Positions 17,434 through 26,580 of a stretch of 53,791 nucleotides of DNA are shown piece after piece. The number at the start of each line of letters is the position of its first letter. Within the stretch, counting starts at the first letter, position 1. The stretch comes from an uncultured Lachnospiraceae bacterium (GTDB taxonomy: Bacteria; Bacillota; Clostridia; Lachnospirales; Lachnospiraceae). Location: the NCBI GenBank assembly GCA_944380605.1, contig CALWIA010000017.1, forward strand, positions 1-53,791, read 5' to 3'. The notes under the pieces were generated by a model. It saw only the letters and a list, made by a program, of their open reading frames with translations. It searched no databases and had not been told where the DNA came from. The position numbers and the translations under genes were made by a program.

Positions 17434-19761
17434 CTAACCTGCCGTTCTCTCAATATCCAAAACTCCGTCGATCTGTTTCAGTTTGTCTGTCAGTTTATTC
17501 AGTTCTTCCACGCCGTGGGTATCAAAGGTCATGACAATGGTAGCCTTGCCCTGTTTGCTGGTGCGCACGTTCATGGAAGTAATATCGATCTGCCGCTCCG
17601 TAAACACCTTGGAAATGTCCACGAACATCCCGATGCGGTTGTTGGCAAAAATCTGAATCTCCGTGGAATACGTCTCTTTGCTGTTCTCGCTCTCCGGCTG
17701 CTGCCATTCCGCGTCGATCAGGCGGATCCGCTCGGATTCCGGCAGATTGATAATGTTGATGCAGTCGGTGCGGTGAATGGACACGCCCCTGCCCCGGGTG
17801 ACAAAGCCCACGATCTCGTCGCCGGGCACCGGGCTGCAGCATCTGGAAAAACGCACCGCCACGTCGTGCAGGCCCTTGACCACAATGCCGCTTTTGGACT
17901 TTTTGGCCGCCGGCACACGGCTGGTCATATCGCTGATGCCGTCCAGGATATTGGCGTCGGTGACTTCCCGCTTCTGCTTTTTGTCCCGCTCCTCGATCAT
18001 CTTGTTGATGACCTGGCCTTCTTTCAGGCCGCCGTGCCCAATGGACGCCAGTACCGAGTTCCAGTCCTTGAAGGCGTAGCGCTTCATGACCTTTTCCATG
18101 AACTCCGGCTTGTTCAGTTCCGCGTAGTTGATGCCCTTGGTCTTGCAGTAGCGGTCGATCATCTCCTTGCCGCGGACGATGTTGTCTTCCTTCAGTTCTG
18201 TCTTGAACCACTGGTTGATCTTGTTTTTGGCCTGGGTGCTCTTGACCAGGGACAGCCAGTCCCGGCTGGGGCCCTTGGAATTCTGGGAAGTGAGAATCTC
18301 GATCTGGTCTCCGTTCTGGATCACGTAATCGATGTTTACCAGCTTTCCGTTGACCCGGGCGCCTACCATCTTGTTGCCTACGGCGCTGTGAATTGCGTAG
18401 GCAAAGTCAATGGGCGTGGAGCCTGCCGGCAGGTTCTTGACGTCACCGGAAGGCGTAAAGCAGTATACACTTTCTGAAAACAGGTCCAGGTCTCCCTTGA
18501 CCATGCTTAAAAACTCTTTGGAATCGTCGGTGTCCCGCTGCCATTCCAGAATCTGCCGCAGCCAGCTGAGCTTGGCCTCTTCCTTGCCCGCCGCCACGGC
18601 GCCGCTGCCGCTTTCCTTGTACTTCCAGTGCGCCGCGATACCGTATTCCGCCGTACGGTGCATCTCGTAGGTCCGGATCTGGATCTCAAATGGCTGTCCG
18701 GTGCTGCTGATCAGCGTGGTGTGCAGCGACTGGTACATGTTGGGCTTGGGCATGGCGATATAGTCTTTGAACCGTCCGGGGATCGGCTTGTACATCTCGT
18801 GGATCACGCCCAGGGCCGCGTAGCAGTCCTTTACGGTCTCCACCATGATGCGCACCGCGAACAGATCGTAGATCTGATCCACCGTCTTGTTCTGGTTCAC
18901 CATTTTCTTATAAATGCTGAAGAAGTGCTTGACCCGGCCGCCTACCGTAGCCTGGATATCCGCCTCCTCCATATGCCGCTTGACTTCCGTGACAATTTCC
19001 TGGATAAAGGCTTCTCGGGCATCCATCCGCAGGTTGACCTTCTCCACCAGATCAAAGTACACGTCCGGCTTCAGAAACCGCAGCGACAGGTCGTCCAGCT
19101 CGATTTTGATCTTGGAAATACCCAGCCGGTCGGCAATGGGCGCGTAGATCTCCAGCGTCTCCCTGGCCTTTTCCTTCTGCTTTTCCGGCTTCCAGAACTG
19201 TCCCGTCCGCATGTTGTGCAGGCGGTCCGCCAGCTTGATGATGATGACGCGGATGTCCTTGGCCATGGCCAGGAACATCTTGCGGAGGTTTTCCGCCTGG
19301 ATCTCCACCTTGTCCTTGTCCCAGGACAGCTGGGTCAGTTTGGTGACGCCATCTACCAGGAAAGAAACTTCTGAACCGAACGCCGCGGACAGATCCTCCA
19401 GCGTCATGCCCGTGTCTTCCACTACGTCGTGAAGCAGTCCGGCGGCAATGGTTTCCTTGTCCATCTCCAGATCCGCCAAAATGATGGCAACACAAAGAGG
19501 GTGAATGATATATGGTTCACCCGATTTCCGTTTCTGGTCTTTATGCGCCTGTTTCGCGGCCTCATAGGCCTTCTGCACCAGCGTAATATCGTCAGAAGGA
19601 TGATAGCGCCGGATGCTGTTGATCAGATCCTGATACAGAACCTCCGGACTGGTAAAGCTGGCCGGAGCCTCCAGTTCCTGTACCTGAGGCACAGGCGCGG
19701 CCTCCGCCGTATCCGTACGCTCCGTCTGTATCCGGGATCCCTGCGGCGTTTCCTGCAGCAT
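17434..19761 (-). CDS. relA: Bifunctional (p)ppGpp synthetase/hydrolase
   Basis: This 775-residue protein is a long RSH enzyme for the stringent response. The HD hydrolase domain has LLHDVVEDT. The synthetase domain has VKHFFSIYKKM and the charge motif RFKD in PGRFKDYIAMPKPN, which marks bifunctional enzymes (monofunctional RelA has EFDD). A TGS domain follows (about 420-480), then a conserved cysteine/zinc-finger segment (FSRCCSPVPGD) and a C-terminal ACT domain (about 695-775). The first 35 residues are an unusual Pro/Glu/Ala-rich extension. Confidence 0.97.
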   Translation of the reverse strand: MLQETPQGSRIQTERTDTAEAAPVPQVQELEAPASFTSPEVLYQDLINSIRRYHPSDDITLVQKAYEAAKQAHKDQKRKSGEPYIIHPLCVAIILADLEMDKETIAAGLLHDVVEDTGMTLEDLSAAFGSEVSFLVDGVTKLTQLSWDKDKVEIQAENLRKMFLAMAKDIRVIIIKLADRLHNMRTGQFWKPEKQKEKARETLEIYAPIADRLGISKIKIELDDLSLRFLKPDVYFDLVEKVNLRMDAREAFIQEIVTEVKRHMEEADIQATVGGRVKHFFSIYKKMVNQNKTVDQIYDLFAVRIMVETVKDCYAALGVIHEMYKPIPGRFKDYIAMPKPNMYQSLHTTLISSTGQPFEIQIRTYEMHRTAEYGIAAHWKYKESGSGAVAAGKEEAKLSWLRQILEWQRDTDDSKEFLSMVKGDLDLFSESVYCFTPSGDVKNLPAGSTPIDFAYAIHSAVGNKMVGARVNGKLVNIDYVIQNGDQIEILTSQNSKGPSRDWLSLVKSTQAKNKINQWFKTELKEDNIVRGKEMIDRYCKTKGINYAELNKPEFMEKVMKRYAFKDWNSVLASIGHGGLKEGQVINKMIEERDKKQKREVTDANILDGISDMTSRVPAAKKSKSGIVVKGLHDVAVRFSRCCSPVPGDEIVGFVTRGRGVSIHRTDCINIINLPESERIRLIDAEWQQPESENSKETYSTEIQIFANNRIGMFVDISKVFTERQIDITSMNVRTSKQGKATIVMTFDTHGVEELNKLTDKLKQIDGVLDIERTAG

Positions 19762-19794
19762 AAGGTCACCTTCTCTAAATATGGTATAAAAAGT

Positions 19795-19823
19795 ATTATA
19801 CGTTTATTCAGCAGAAAATGCAA
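19795..19823 (-). promoter_or_regulatory. Promoter for relA
   Basis: TTGCAT (19818-19823), a 17-bp spacer and TATAAT (19795-19800) on the minus strand. The upstream part sits just before the stop of the ABC exporter gene. Confidence 0.75.
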
Positions 19824-19827
19824 GATT

Positions 19828-21609
19828 TTATTGAAACTGCGCCTGGTACAGCTGGTAATAGAAGCCTTTCCGGTCCATGAGGGAGTCGTGGGTGCCCTGT
19901 TCCACCACCTCGCCGTGGTTTACCACCAGAATCCAGTCGGCGCTGCGGATGGTCGAGAGCCGATGGGCGATGATAAAGCAGGTCTTGTCCTTCATCAGCT
20001 TCCGCATGGCCTCCTGAATCCCCGCTTCCGTTCGGGTGTCCACATTGGAAGTGGCTTCGTCCAGAATCAGCATCCGGGAGTCCAGCAGCATGGCCCGTAC
20101 AATGGTCAGCAGCTGTTTCTGGCCCTTGGAGATGTTGCCGCCTTCTTCCCGCAGCACCGTATCATAGCCCTGGGGCAGACGTTCAATAAAGGAATGGACT
20201 TTGCCGGCCTTGGCCGCCCGCACCACCTCTTCCCGGGTGGCCTTCTCGTTTCCATACGCCAGATTTTCGTAAATGGTGCCGGAAAACAGCCAGGTGTCCT
20301 GCAGCACCATGGCATAAGACCGGCGCAGACTTTTGCGGGTTACATCTTCCACCTTTTTCCCATCCACGCGGATGCTGCCGGACCAGGCGTCATAAAACCG
20401 CATCAGCAGGTTGATCAGCGTGGTTTTGCCAGCTCCGGTGGGCCCTACAATGGCCACCATGGAACCGGGACGGGCCGCAAAGGACAGGTCGCGGATAATG
20501 GGGTGGTCCGGTTCATAGCCGAAGGAGACGTGCTCCAGTTCCACCCGGCCTTCCACCGGTTCGTCCGGCCCGCCCAGTTCCAGCGCGCCGGGGCGGTCCG
20601 CCGGCTCCGCCGGCTCGTCCAGCAGGCGGAACACCCGCTCCGCCGCCGCCAGCGCCGACTGCAGGTCGCTCATGATATTGGCCGCCTCGTTGATGGGGCC
20701 GGAAAACTTCCGGGAATAGAGCACAAAGGAGGAAATCTGCCCCACCGTCATGGCGCCGCCCAGATACAGAAACGCGCCGAACACGCTGATCATGGACAGG
20801 GACAGGTTGTTGATAAAGTTTACCATGGGACCCACCATGCTGCCGTAGTACTCCGCCCGGTAATACGCTTCCACCGCGTCCCGGTTCTTGTCCTCAAACC
20901 GGCCCAGCACCTCTTCTTCCTCGCAGTACGCCTTTATGGTCTTCTGCCCCGTCACCATTTCCTCCGCAAAGCCGTTTAAGCGGCCCAGACTGGCGGAGCG
21001 GGCGGCAAACAGGGGCCGGGTCCGTTTTGTAATAAACCGGGTGATGCAGGCCGACAACGGCACCGTTACCGCAAACACCAGCACCAGCCTTGGAGAAATC
21101 ACCACCATCATGGACAGCGCCCCCGCCACGGTAATCACTGTGGTGAGAATCTGCACCAGGTCGCTGGACAGCGATTCGTTGACCGTATCGATATCATAGG
21201 AGATCCGGCTGATCAGATCGCCGGTCTGGTGCGTGTCATAATAGCCCACCGGCAGCGCCAGCATCCGTTCGAACACGTCTTTGCGCATCTGATACACCAC
21301 CCGCCGGCCAATGGTCACCATCAGCACCGACAGCGCGTAGGACAGTACGGCAGAGCCCACATAGAACACCACCATAAGGCCCGCGTAGTAAAAGACCCGG
21401 TCAAAATCCTCCGCTCCCATGTTCGGATGAATGGCGTCCACCGCGTACCCGGAAAGCATGGGGCCTAAAAGCGCCAGGCAGTTGCTGGCCGCCGTCATCA
21501 GCAGCGCCAGGCACAAAAGCAGCCGGTACCGGGCCATGTACCGGCCCAGCCGCAGAATCGTATAGGTATTCCGTTTGGTTTTCTGTCCCGTCTTCGCCTG
21601 TTCCCTCAT
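19828..21609 (-). CDS. ABC exporter half-transporter (consensus Walker B, degenerate signature)
   Basis: The 593-residue protein has an N-terminal six-helix exporter domain (about 25-330) and a C-terminal ATPase. Walker A is GPTGAGKTT and Walker B ends LILDEATS with the catalytic Glu intact, but the signature is ISKGQKQL instead of LSGGQ. It starts 15 bases after its partner gene. The defect pairs with the opposite defect in the partner, as in heterodimeric exporters such as BmrCD or TM287/288. Drug, lipid or peptide export is likely; the substrate is unknown. Confidence 0.93.
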   Translation of the reverse strand: MREQAKTGQKTKRNTYTILRLGRYMARYRLLLCLALLMTAASNCLALLGPMLSGYAVDAIHPNMGAEDFDRVFYYAGLMVVFYVGSAVLSYALSVLMVTIGRRVVYQMRKDVFERMLALPVGYYDTHQTGDLISRISYDIDTVNESLSSDLVQILTTVITVAGALSMMVVISPRLVLVFAVTVPLSACITRFITKRTRPLFAARSASLGRLNGFAEEMVTGQKTIKAYCEEEEVLGRFEDKNRDAVEAYYRAEYYGSMVGPMVNFINNLSLSMISVFGAFLYLGGAMTVGQISSFVLYSRKFSGPINEAANIMSDLQSALAAAERVFRLLDEPAEPADRPGALELGGPDEPVEGRVELEHVSFGYEPDHPIIRDLSFAARPGSMVAIVGPTGAGKTTLINLLMRFYDAWSGSIRVDGKKVEDVTRKSLRRSYAMVLQDTWLFSGTIYENLAYGNEKATREEVVRAAKAGKVHSFIERLPQGYDTVLREEGGNISKGQKQLLTIVRAMLLDSRMLILDEATSNVDTRTEAGIQEAMRKLMKDKTCFIIAHRLSTIRSADWILVVNHGEVVEQGTHDSLMDRKGFYYQLYQAQFQ

Positions 21610-21624
21610 GGATCCCTCTCCTGT

Positions 21625-23385
21625 CTAAATTCCCATCTGAGAAGCGCCAATTTCCCGGTACACCGGGCAGGAACGCATCAGTTCTTCATGGGTTCCGTAC
21701 CCGATGCTGCGCCCGTCCTCCAGCACCAGAATGTGCTCCGCGTTCATAACGGAGCTGACCCGCTGGGCAATGACAATGCAGGTGGTGCCGGCAAAATACT
21801 GCTTCAGCTCGTTTCGCAGCTGCGCGTCCGTCTTGTAATCCAGCGCGCTGGAAGAATCGTCCAGCACCAGGATCCGCGGCCGGCAGGCCAGCGCCCTGGC
21901 AATCAGCAGCCGCTGCTTCTGGCCGCCGCTTAAGTTGGCGCCCCGGATATCCAGCTTTTCCGTCAGTCCGCCCTTCTCTTTCACGAAGTTCTCCGCCATG
22001 GCATGGCCGGCGGCTTCCATAGCCGCCGCCTCCCCGACGCCTCTGCCCATGGAAATGTTTTCCAGAATGCTTTCTTCAAAAATAGTATCGTTCTGGAATA
22101 CGGCTCCGAACTGGCTGCGCAGTTTGCGCCGCTCCATAGTCCGCACATCCCGGCCGCCGATCCGCACCGTCCCCTGATCCGCGTTGTAAAACCCCATCAG
22201 AAGCTGTACAATGGTAGACTTGCCGGAACCGGTGGCCCCGATGATTCCCAGCGTTTCCCCTTCCATCAGGCGGAAACTGATATCTTCCAGATTGTTCTTT
22301 TTCTTGTTGTAGGAAAAGGTCACATGGTCAAATTCAACACAGGGAACCGGGGCGTCCTTCCCGTTCTCCTGGTCCCGCGGTTCCGCCGCGGCTTCGGCTT
22401 CCTTCGTGGATTTTTTCATAATGCGGTCCAGTTCTTTTTCATCCTCCGCGTTCAGCACTTCCACAATCCGCCCGGAAGAAGCCGCCGCCTTGGAAATGAC
22501 CACGAACATTTTGGATATGGAAAGCAGCGCGTTTAAGATAATGGTGAAATAGGTCATAAAGGCCAGAATCTTTCCCACTTCCGTCAGGCCCTCGCTGACT
22601 CTCCAGGCGCCGGCTAAAATGACGCCCACCAGCCCCAGGTTCAGCAGAATATTCATGGCCGGATTGGTCAGATTGGTCACCGCCACGGCCTTGCGCTCCT
22701 GCTCCACCACCTCCCGGTTGATCCGGTCAAACCGGTCCGTTTCATAAGGCTCTTTGGACAGGGCTTTGATAACGCGGATGCCCGCGATGTCTTCCCGCAC
22801 CAGCCGCACAAAACGGTCGGTTTTTTCCTGCAGCACCGCGTACATGGGAATACTTTTTTTCGACACAAAAAATACCACTGCCGCCAGCAGCGGCAGCGTG
22901 GCCATCAGCACGCAGGCCAGCACCGGGTCCATGACCATGGTCATGGTAATACCTCCGATCAGCAGAATCGGCGCCCGCACGCCCAGGCGCTGAATCCGCC
23001 CCAGCATCTGATGGACATTGTAGGTATCGCTGGTCAGCCTGGAAATCAGGGAAGGGCGGGTCAGCTGGTCGATCTGATGATTGGTCAGGTACATCACCTT
23101 TTCGAACAGGTCTCCGCGGATTACGTACATGGCGTCGCTGGAAACCCGCGACGCCATACGGTTGGCAGTAATGTTGAACACCGCCGCCAGCACGGAGCAC
23201 ACCAGCATGAAAACGCCCCATTTGACAATCTGACCGCTTTCATGGAGAGGAATCACCACGTCGATCATATGGGCCAGCGTCCACGGCAGCAGAAGGTCCA
23301 TAATGGTCCCGGAAAACTTGATCACAAATCCCAGAACCATCCGGCCGTAATAAGGTTTTAAATAATAGGTGAAGATCCGTTTCAT
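21625..23385 (-). CDS. ABC exporter half-transporter (consensus signature, Asp at the catalytic position)
   Basis: The 586-residue protein has six N-terminal membrane helices and an ATPase domain with Walker A GATGSGKST and a canonical LSGGQKQR signature. Walker B is ILVLDDSSSALD, with Asp where the catalytic Glu should be. Together with the downstream half-transporter this gives one active and one degenerate ATP site. A linker of about 30 charged residues (KSTKEAEAAAEPRDQENG) joins the two domains. It has its own promoter upstream. Confidence 0.93.
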   Translation of the reverse strand: MKRIFTYYLKPYYGRMVLGFVIKFSGTIMDLLLPWTLAHMIDVVIPLHESGQIVKWGVFMLVCSVLAAVFNITANRMASRVSSDAMYVIRGDLFEKVMYLTNHQIDQLTRPSLISRLTSDTYNVHQMLGRIQRLGVRAPILLIGGITMTMVMDPVLACVLMATLPLLAAVVFFVSKKSIPMYAVLQEKTDRFVRLVREDIAGIRVIKALSKEPYETDRFDRINREVVEQERKAVAVTNLTNPAMNILLNLGLVGVILAGAWRVSEGLTEVGKILAFMTYFTIILNALLSISKMFVVISKAAASSGRIVEVLNAEDEKELDRIMKKSTKEAEAAAEPRDQENGKDAPVPCVEFDHVTFSYNKKKNNLEDISFRLMEGETLGIIGATGSGKSTIVQLLMGFYNADQGTVRIGGRDVRTMERRKLRSQFGAVFQNDTIFEESILENISMGRGVGEAAAMEAAGHAMAENFVKEKGGLTEKLDIRGANLSGGQKQRLLIARALACRPRILVLDDSSSALDYKTDAQLRNELKQYFAGTTCIVIAQRVSSVMNAEHILVLEDGRSIGYGTHEELMRSCPVYREIGASQMGI

Positions 23386-23416
23386 GGGCGCCTTTCCTCT
23401 CGTTCAGATATTTCTC

Positions 23417-23445
23417 ATTATATAAGCATTTGATAAAAATTTCAA
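23417..23445 (-). promoter_or_regulatory. Promoter for the ABC exporter pair
   Basis: TTGAAA (23440-23445), a 17-bp spacer and TATAAT (23417-23422) on the minus strand, within an AT-rich stretch. Confidence 0.75.
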
Positions 23446-23531
23446 ATTTTCTCCAAAAATTGTAAGAAAAGGCGCATGGCGGAAAAGGCGTCCCGCTCAC
23501 GATGTCAGCGCTTCCTACATAATCTCCACAT

Positions 23532-23593
23532 AAAAAAGGATCGCAAGCAAAATCCGAACACACAACAAACGATTTTGCCTCCAATCCTTTTTT
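23532..23593. terminator. Terminator after the Rpn-like gene
   Basis: Outer arms AAAAAAGGAT (23532-23541) and ATCCTTTTTT (23584-23593) and inner arms GCAAAATC/GATTTTGC form a long stem with a five-by-five internal loop. It ends in T-runs on both strands. It lies just after the stop of the minus-strand Rpn-like gene. Confidence 0.8.
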
Positions 23594-23603
23594 TCAGCGT
23601 ATG

Positions 23604-24425
23604 CTATTTGTCTCTGGTAATCCGGTTTTCAAATTCCTCCACCGAATCCGATCCCGCCGCCGCAATCAGCCACCGGGTCAGCGTCCGGGTATCGGCCTGC
23701 GCCATAATCGCCGCTTTCAGTTCTTCCGGCACCGGCCCCAGCTGTCCCAGCAAAGTCAGGATACTCTCCCGCTTTCCTTCCAGATTGCCCGCGGTTCTTC
23801 CCTCGATCCGTCCCCGGGCTCTGCCCTCTGCCCTTCCTCTCTCAAGTCCAACCGATAAAATGCTCCTCTTCGCTTCCTCACATTCTTCCGACTGCTTGAC
23901 CTCCGAAACCACCGCGTCCAGTTCCACAATCCGCGGATCCTTCACCGTCACCGCCGGATTCTCCAGGCGGGAATCTTTCATATACTGCAGAAGGCTCACC
24001 TGCTCCGGCCTTCCGTTCCGGCTGCTCATATTCAGAAAGATCTTCCGGGTTCCATCTTCTAAGTGCAGGCCCGGCACTTCCTCACACTGTTCCGTGAACG
24101 TATACATCGCCCGATCCTGTCCGAAAATGTCCTCCTGGGTAATAAAAATGATCACCGTGGACGGCAGATGCCAGTACCGGGTCTTTTTCCCCGATTTCAG
24201 AATCGGACTGTCCATCAGCCCCTGATAATACCGGGACCGCCGGTGGACGTCGTCCGTCTCCGTGTCGTTCTGCATCTCCGTGCTGAACTGCCGGCCCGTC
24301 TCGTCCGCTGCCCACGCGTCCAGACGAATAGACCGCTGCCCCAGCTGGTTTAAAATCACTTCCTCCACACGCATCTGCTTCAGCTTCAGGTCCGGCCCTG
24401 GATCCGGCGTTTTCTTCTGTGTCAT
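23604..24425 (-). CDS. Rpn/PD-(D/E)XK nuclease family protein, N-terminally shortened
   Basis: This 273-residue protein matches the Rpn (transposase_31/PDDEXK_2) family: the nuclease core RLDAW (Asp36) with TEMQ (Glu50, Gln52), then RRSRYYQGLMD, VIIFITQEDIFG, YTFTEQC and DGTRKIFLN. A C-terminal helical tail with Arg/Glu/Gly repeats (GRAEGRARGRIEGR) is also typical. Such proteins are DNA endonucleases linked to recombination and are often dispersed in clostridial genomes. Relatives normally have about 60 more residues at the start (a DDxxFxxVM region), which is missing here. The ATG at 24425 has AAAGGAA upstream. It may be a decayed copy. Confidence 0.8.
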   Translation of the reverse strand: MTQKKTPDPGPDLKLKQMRVEEVILNQLGQRSIRLDAWAADETGRQFSTEMQNDTETDDVHRRSRYYQGLMDSPILKSGKKTRYWHLPSTVIIFITQEDIFGQDRAMYTFTEQCEEVPGLHLEDGTRKIFLNMSSRNGRPEQVSLLQYMKDSRLENPAVTVKDPRIVELDAVVSEVKQSEECEEAKRSILSVGLERGRAEGRARGRIEGRTAGNLEGKRESILTLLGQLGPVPEELKAAIMAQADTRTLTRWLIAAAGSDSVEEFENRITRDK

Positions 24426-24551
24426 CCGATGTTCCTTTCTCTTGCTTTCGCAGGGAAGAAACACCCGCCGCTTCTCCCTGCCTGTCTGTTTATGGGAATC
24501 AGGCAAAGAGTTTTGCGAAGCCGCGCGGAAGACGGCCGAAGATACCGAAAC

Positions 24552-24619
24552 GGTAAATAGAAACTGCAGAACCTGTATTTGCCTGTTTCTATTTTACCAC
24601 GGTGCCAGAACTGCCGCAA
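24552..24619 (-). promoter_or_regulatory. Candidate promoter of the Rpn-like gene, with a long dyad
   Basis: The minus strand has TTGCGG (24614-24619), a 17-bp spacer and an extended -10, TGGTAAAAT (hexamer 24591-24596). A near-perfect dyad, 24552-24564 with 24585-24598 (13 pairs, one unpaired base), starts at the -10 and could be an operator. The rest of the gap 24620-24814 holds only the HAD-gene hairpin and no supported gene. Confidence 0.5.
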
Positions 24620-24758
24620 GATTTGTTTTTGACATCTAAATCCGCCATCTTGGGCCGCTTTGCGCTGTCCATCGGCACAGCGGCTCTGCGGTCCTACGGC
24701 CTTTCCGTCCATAAGAACCAAAGCGAACGTCGAGAATGTAGACGGTATAAACGCAAGA

Positions 24759-24801
24759 AAATCCTGCGGAAGGTCTGCGCTTCAGCATCCCCGCAGGATT
24801 T
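24759..24801 (-). terminator. Weak terminator-like hairpin after the HAD gene
   Basis: The arms AAATCCTGCGG (24759-24769) and CCGCAGGATTT (24791-24801) are perfectly complementary. The minus-strand tail is only TCTTGCGTTT, so termination may be partial. Confidence 0.5.
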
Positions 24802-24814
24802 GCGGAAAACCCAT

Positions 24815-25642
24815 TTATATATGCAAAATCTGTTCCAGAAATTCCGCTACTCCGTCTTCCCGGTTGGAAGCGGTCACATATTGGGCGGCGGACCGAGCAG
24901 GTACCGACGCATTTCCCATAGCTACGCTACAACCGGCAATAGACAACATGGAAACATCGTTGGCCCCATCGCCAAATACTGCCGTCTGTTTTAAAGGGAT
25001 AGACAGCTGCTCACACAAAAAACGCAGCGCCTCCCCTTTGGTGGCACCAGGAGCCGTCAGTTCGATTCCAAAACCATCGGAGGACAGCGTCAAACGTCTA
25101 TCCTGTTTCAATTCCGCCCGCAGACTGTCCAGCCGGCCTTCCTCCCGACAAGGCATATTGATCTTGGTCACCTTCTCTCCTTCCATTTGATTCAGAAACT
25201 CTTCAAATGAAGGAACTACTATCTGCCTTCCAGTCTGAAAATATTCCAGATGATGCGCCGGCACCTGATATTCTTCCATCCGCTGCATGGTGTCCTGCTC
25301 CACCACCACCTGATCCATCCAAAAAATCTCCAGAAAAGGCCGGAAGCGCCGGATAATCCGCAGCGTTTCCAGCACCAGACTCGTCGGCATGCACCGCATA
25401 GCAATTAATCTGTGCGTTTCGCCTTCACAGATATGGGCGCCGTTGCAGGTAATGCAGTAATCCATAGGAGGCAGGATCTTTTCCGGCACCAGTTCTCCGC
25501 ACCGGCCGGTAGCCACCGCATACAAAATCCCCTGCTGTCTGGCCCGGCAAATGACTTCATAATTTCTTTGGCTGATTTCATTGGCCCGGCGGAACATAGT
25601 GCCATCCAGATCCGTAACAATCATTCGGATTTTCGTTCTCAT
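24815..25642 (-). CDS. Cof-type HAD-superfamily phosphatase
   Basis: The 275-residue protein has HAD motif I (VTDLDGTMF, nucleophile Asp with acid/base Asp two residues later), a large C2-type cap in the middle, and motif IV near the end (FGDGANDVSML). Cof-type enzymes remove phosphate from sugar phosphates or nucleotides. It overlaps the epimerase gene by four bases (ATGA) as the last gene of the sugar operon, so a sugar phosphate from that pathway is the likely substrate. This last point is inference. Confidence 0.92.
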   Translation of the reverse strand: MRTKIRMIVTDLDGTMFRRANEISQRNYEVICRARQQGILYAVATGRCGELVPEKILPPMDYCITCNGAHICEGETHRLIAMRCMPTSLVLETLRIIRRFRPFLEIFWMDQVVVEQDTMQRMEEYQVPAHHLEYFQTGRQIVVPSFEEFLNQMEGEKVTKINMPCREEGRLDSLRAELKQDRRLTLSSDGFGIELTAPGATKGEALRFLCEQLSIPLKQTAVFGDGANDVSMLSIAGCSVAMGNASVPARSAAQYVTASNREDGVAEFLEQILHI

Positions 25643-26556
25643 ACTCCCTGCTTCTCCTTTGCCTCCTCATAGATCTGCATCAGGAACTTTCCACATTTCA
25701 CAGCAGCTTCTACATAGACATCCTGAATTCCTCTGGCAGCCTTTCTGGTCATCTGACCGGCCTCAAAGGCTAGGTCTCCGTCATAGCCGATTTCCGCCAG
25801 CACAGGAATGACGGAAAACCAGTCTACTGTCCCAAGAAACGGCAGCAAATGCTCATCTCTCGTACCGGAGTTGTCGTTGATATGCAGATTTTTAATTCGT
25901 TTGCCCAGCCGGCGCAGGGACCAGGGCTGATCCAGCTTGGCTTCATTGGCATGGCCAAAATCCCAGCATACCCCTACCTTCTGACTGCCATAGGAATCCA
26001 CCAGTTCCGCCAGTTCATCCGGATGCTGGCAGTAACGCACCACCACAGAACGGTTATAAGGCGTAAACATATTTTCATACGCGGATCCGACCTGGTACTT
26101 CATGCCCAGTTCAATATAAGAATCATAGTATTCATGATTCCGTTTCAAACTGTCCTCCGCAGAAAAGGTCCGGATATCCGTCAGAGGATGAATCGTAGCA
26201 TAACGGACCCCCAGCATGCCGCTGGCGATATAAGCCCTTCTTGTACACTCGTTAAAATATTCCAGATTCAGAGGGTCTCTCAAAAACGGATCAAATTCAT
26301 GGGAAATTTTACAGAAAGGAATATGGCTCTGAGCAAAGGTAACGCCGCATTTTGCAGCCATTTCCGCCACTTCATCGATTCTGCGCTCCCACCCTTCTCC
26401 CCGGAGAATATAATCCTCATAGCGGAAAAAAGAGAAATTAAAATCCAGGGATTCATATCCCGCCTCGCTCAGTCTGCGCACCGCTTCCGGTCCGGAGATC
26501 AGTTTCGAATCATCACAGGCCTCTGACAGCAGCGCTGTCGTCGTACACAATTTCAT
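25639..26556 (-). CDS. Sugar phosphate isomerase/epimerase-like TIM barrel
   Basis: This 305-residue protein belongs to the xylose isomerase-like/AP endonuclease 2 barrel family. Metal-binding positions of the fold are visible: Glu in SAYENMF, Asp and His in GVCWDFGHANEA, His in LHINDNSG and Glu near the end in LAFEAGQM. Members isomerise or epimerise ketoses and keto-inositols. It sits after the second permease (24-base gap) and overlaps the HAD gene, which ties it to metabolism of the imported sugar. The substrate is not known. Confidence 0.88.
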   Translation of the reverse strand: MKLCTTTALLSEACDDSKLISGPEAVRRLSEAGYESLDFNFSFFRYEDYILRGEGWERRIDEVAEMAAKCGVTFAQSHIPFCKISHEFDPFLRDPLNLEYFNECTRRAYIASGMLGVRYATIHPLTDIRTFSAEDSLKRNHEYYDSYIELGMKYQVGSAYENMFTPYNRSVVVRYCQHPDELAELVDSYGSQKVGVCWDFGHANEAKLDQPWSLRRLGKRIKNLHINDNSGTRDEHLLPFLGTVDWFSVIPVLAEIGYDGDLAFEAGQMTRKAARGIQDVYVEAAVKCGKFLMQIYEEAKEKQGV

Positions 26557-26580
26557 CCTGCCGTTCCTCCTTATATGATT

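Noticed and set aside
24426..24721. Small minus-strand frame in the gap before the Rpn-like gene
   Set aside because: Its codons run through a candidate promoter and dyad, no domain is visible and there is no good ribosome binding site, so I left it unannotated.
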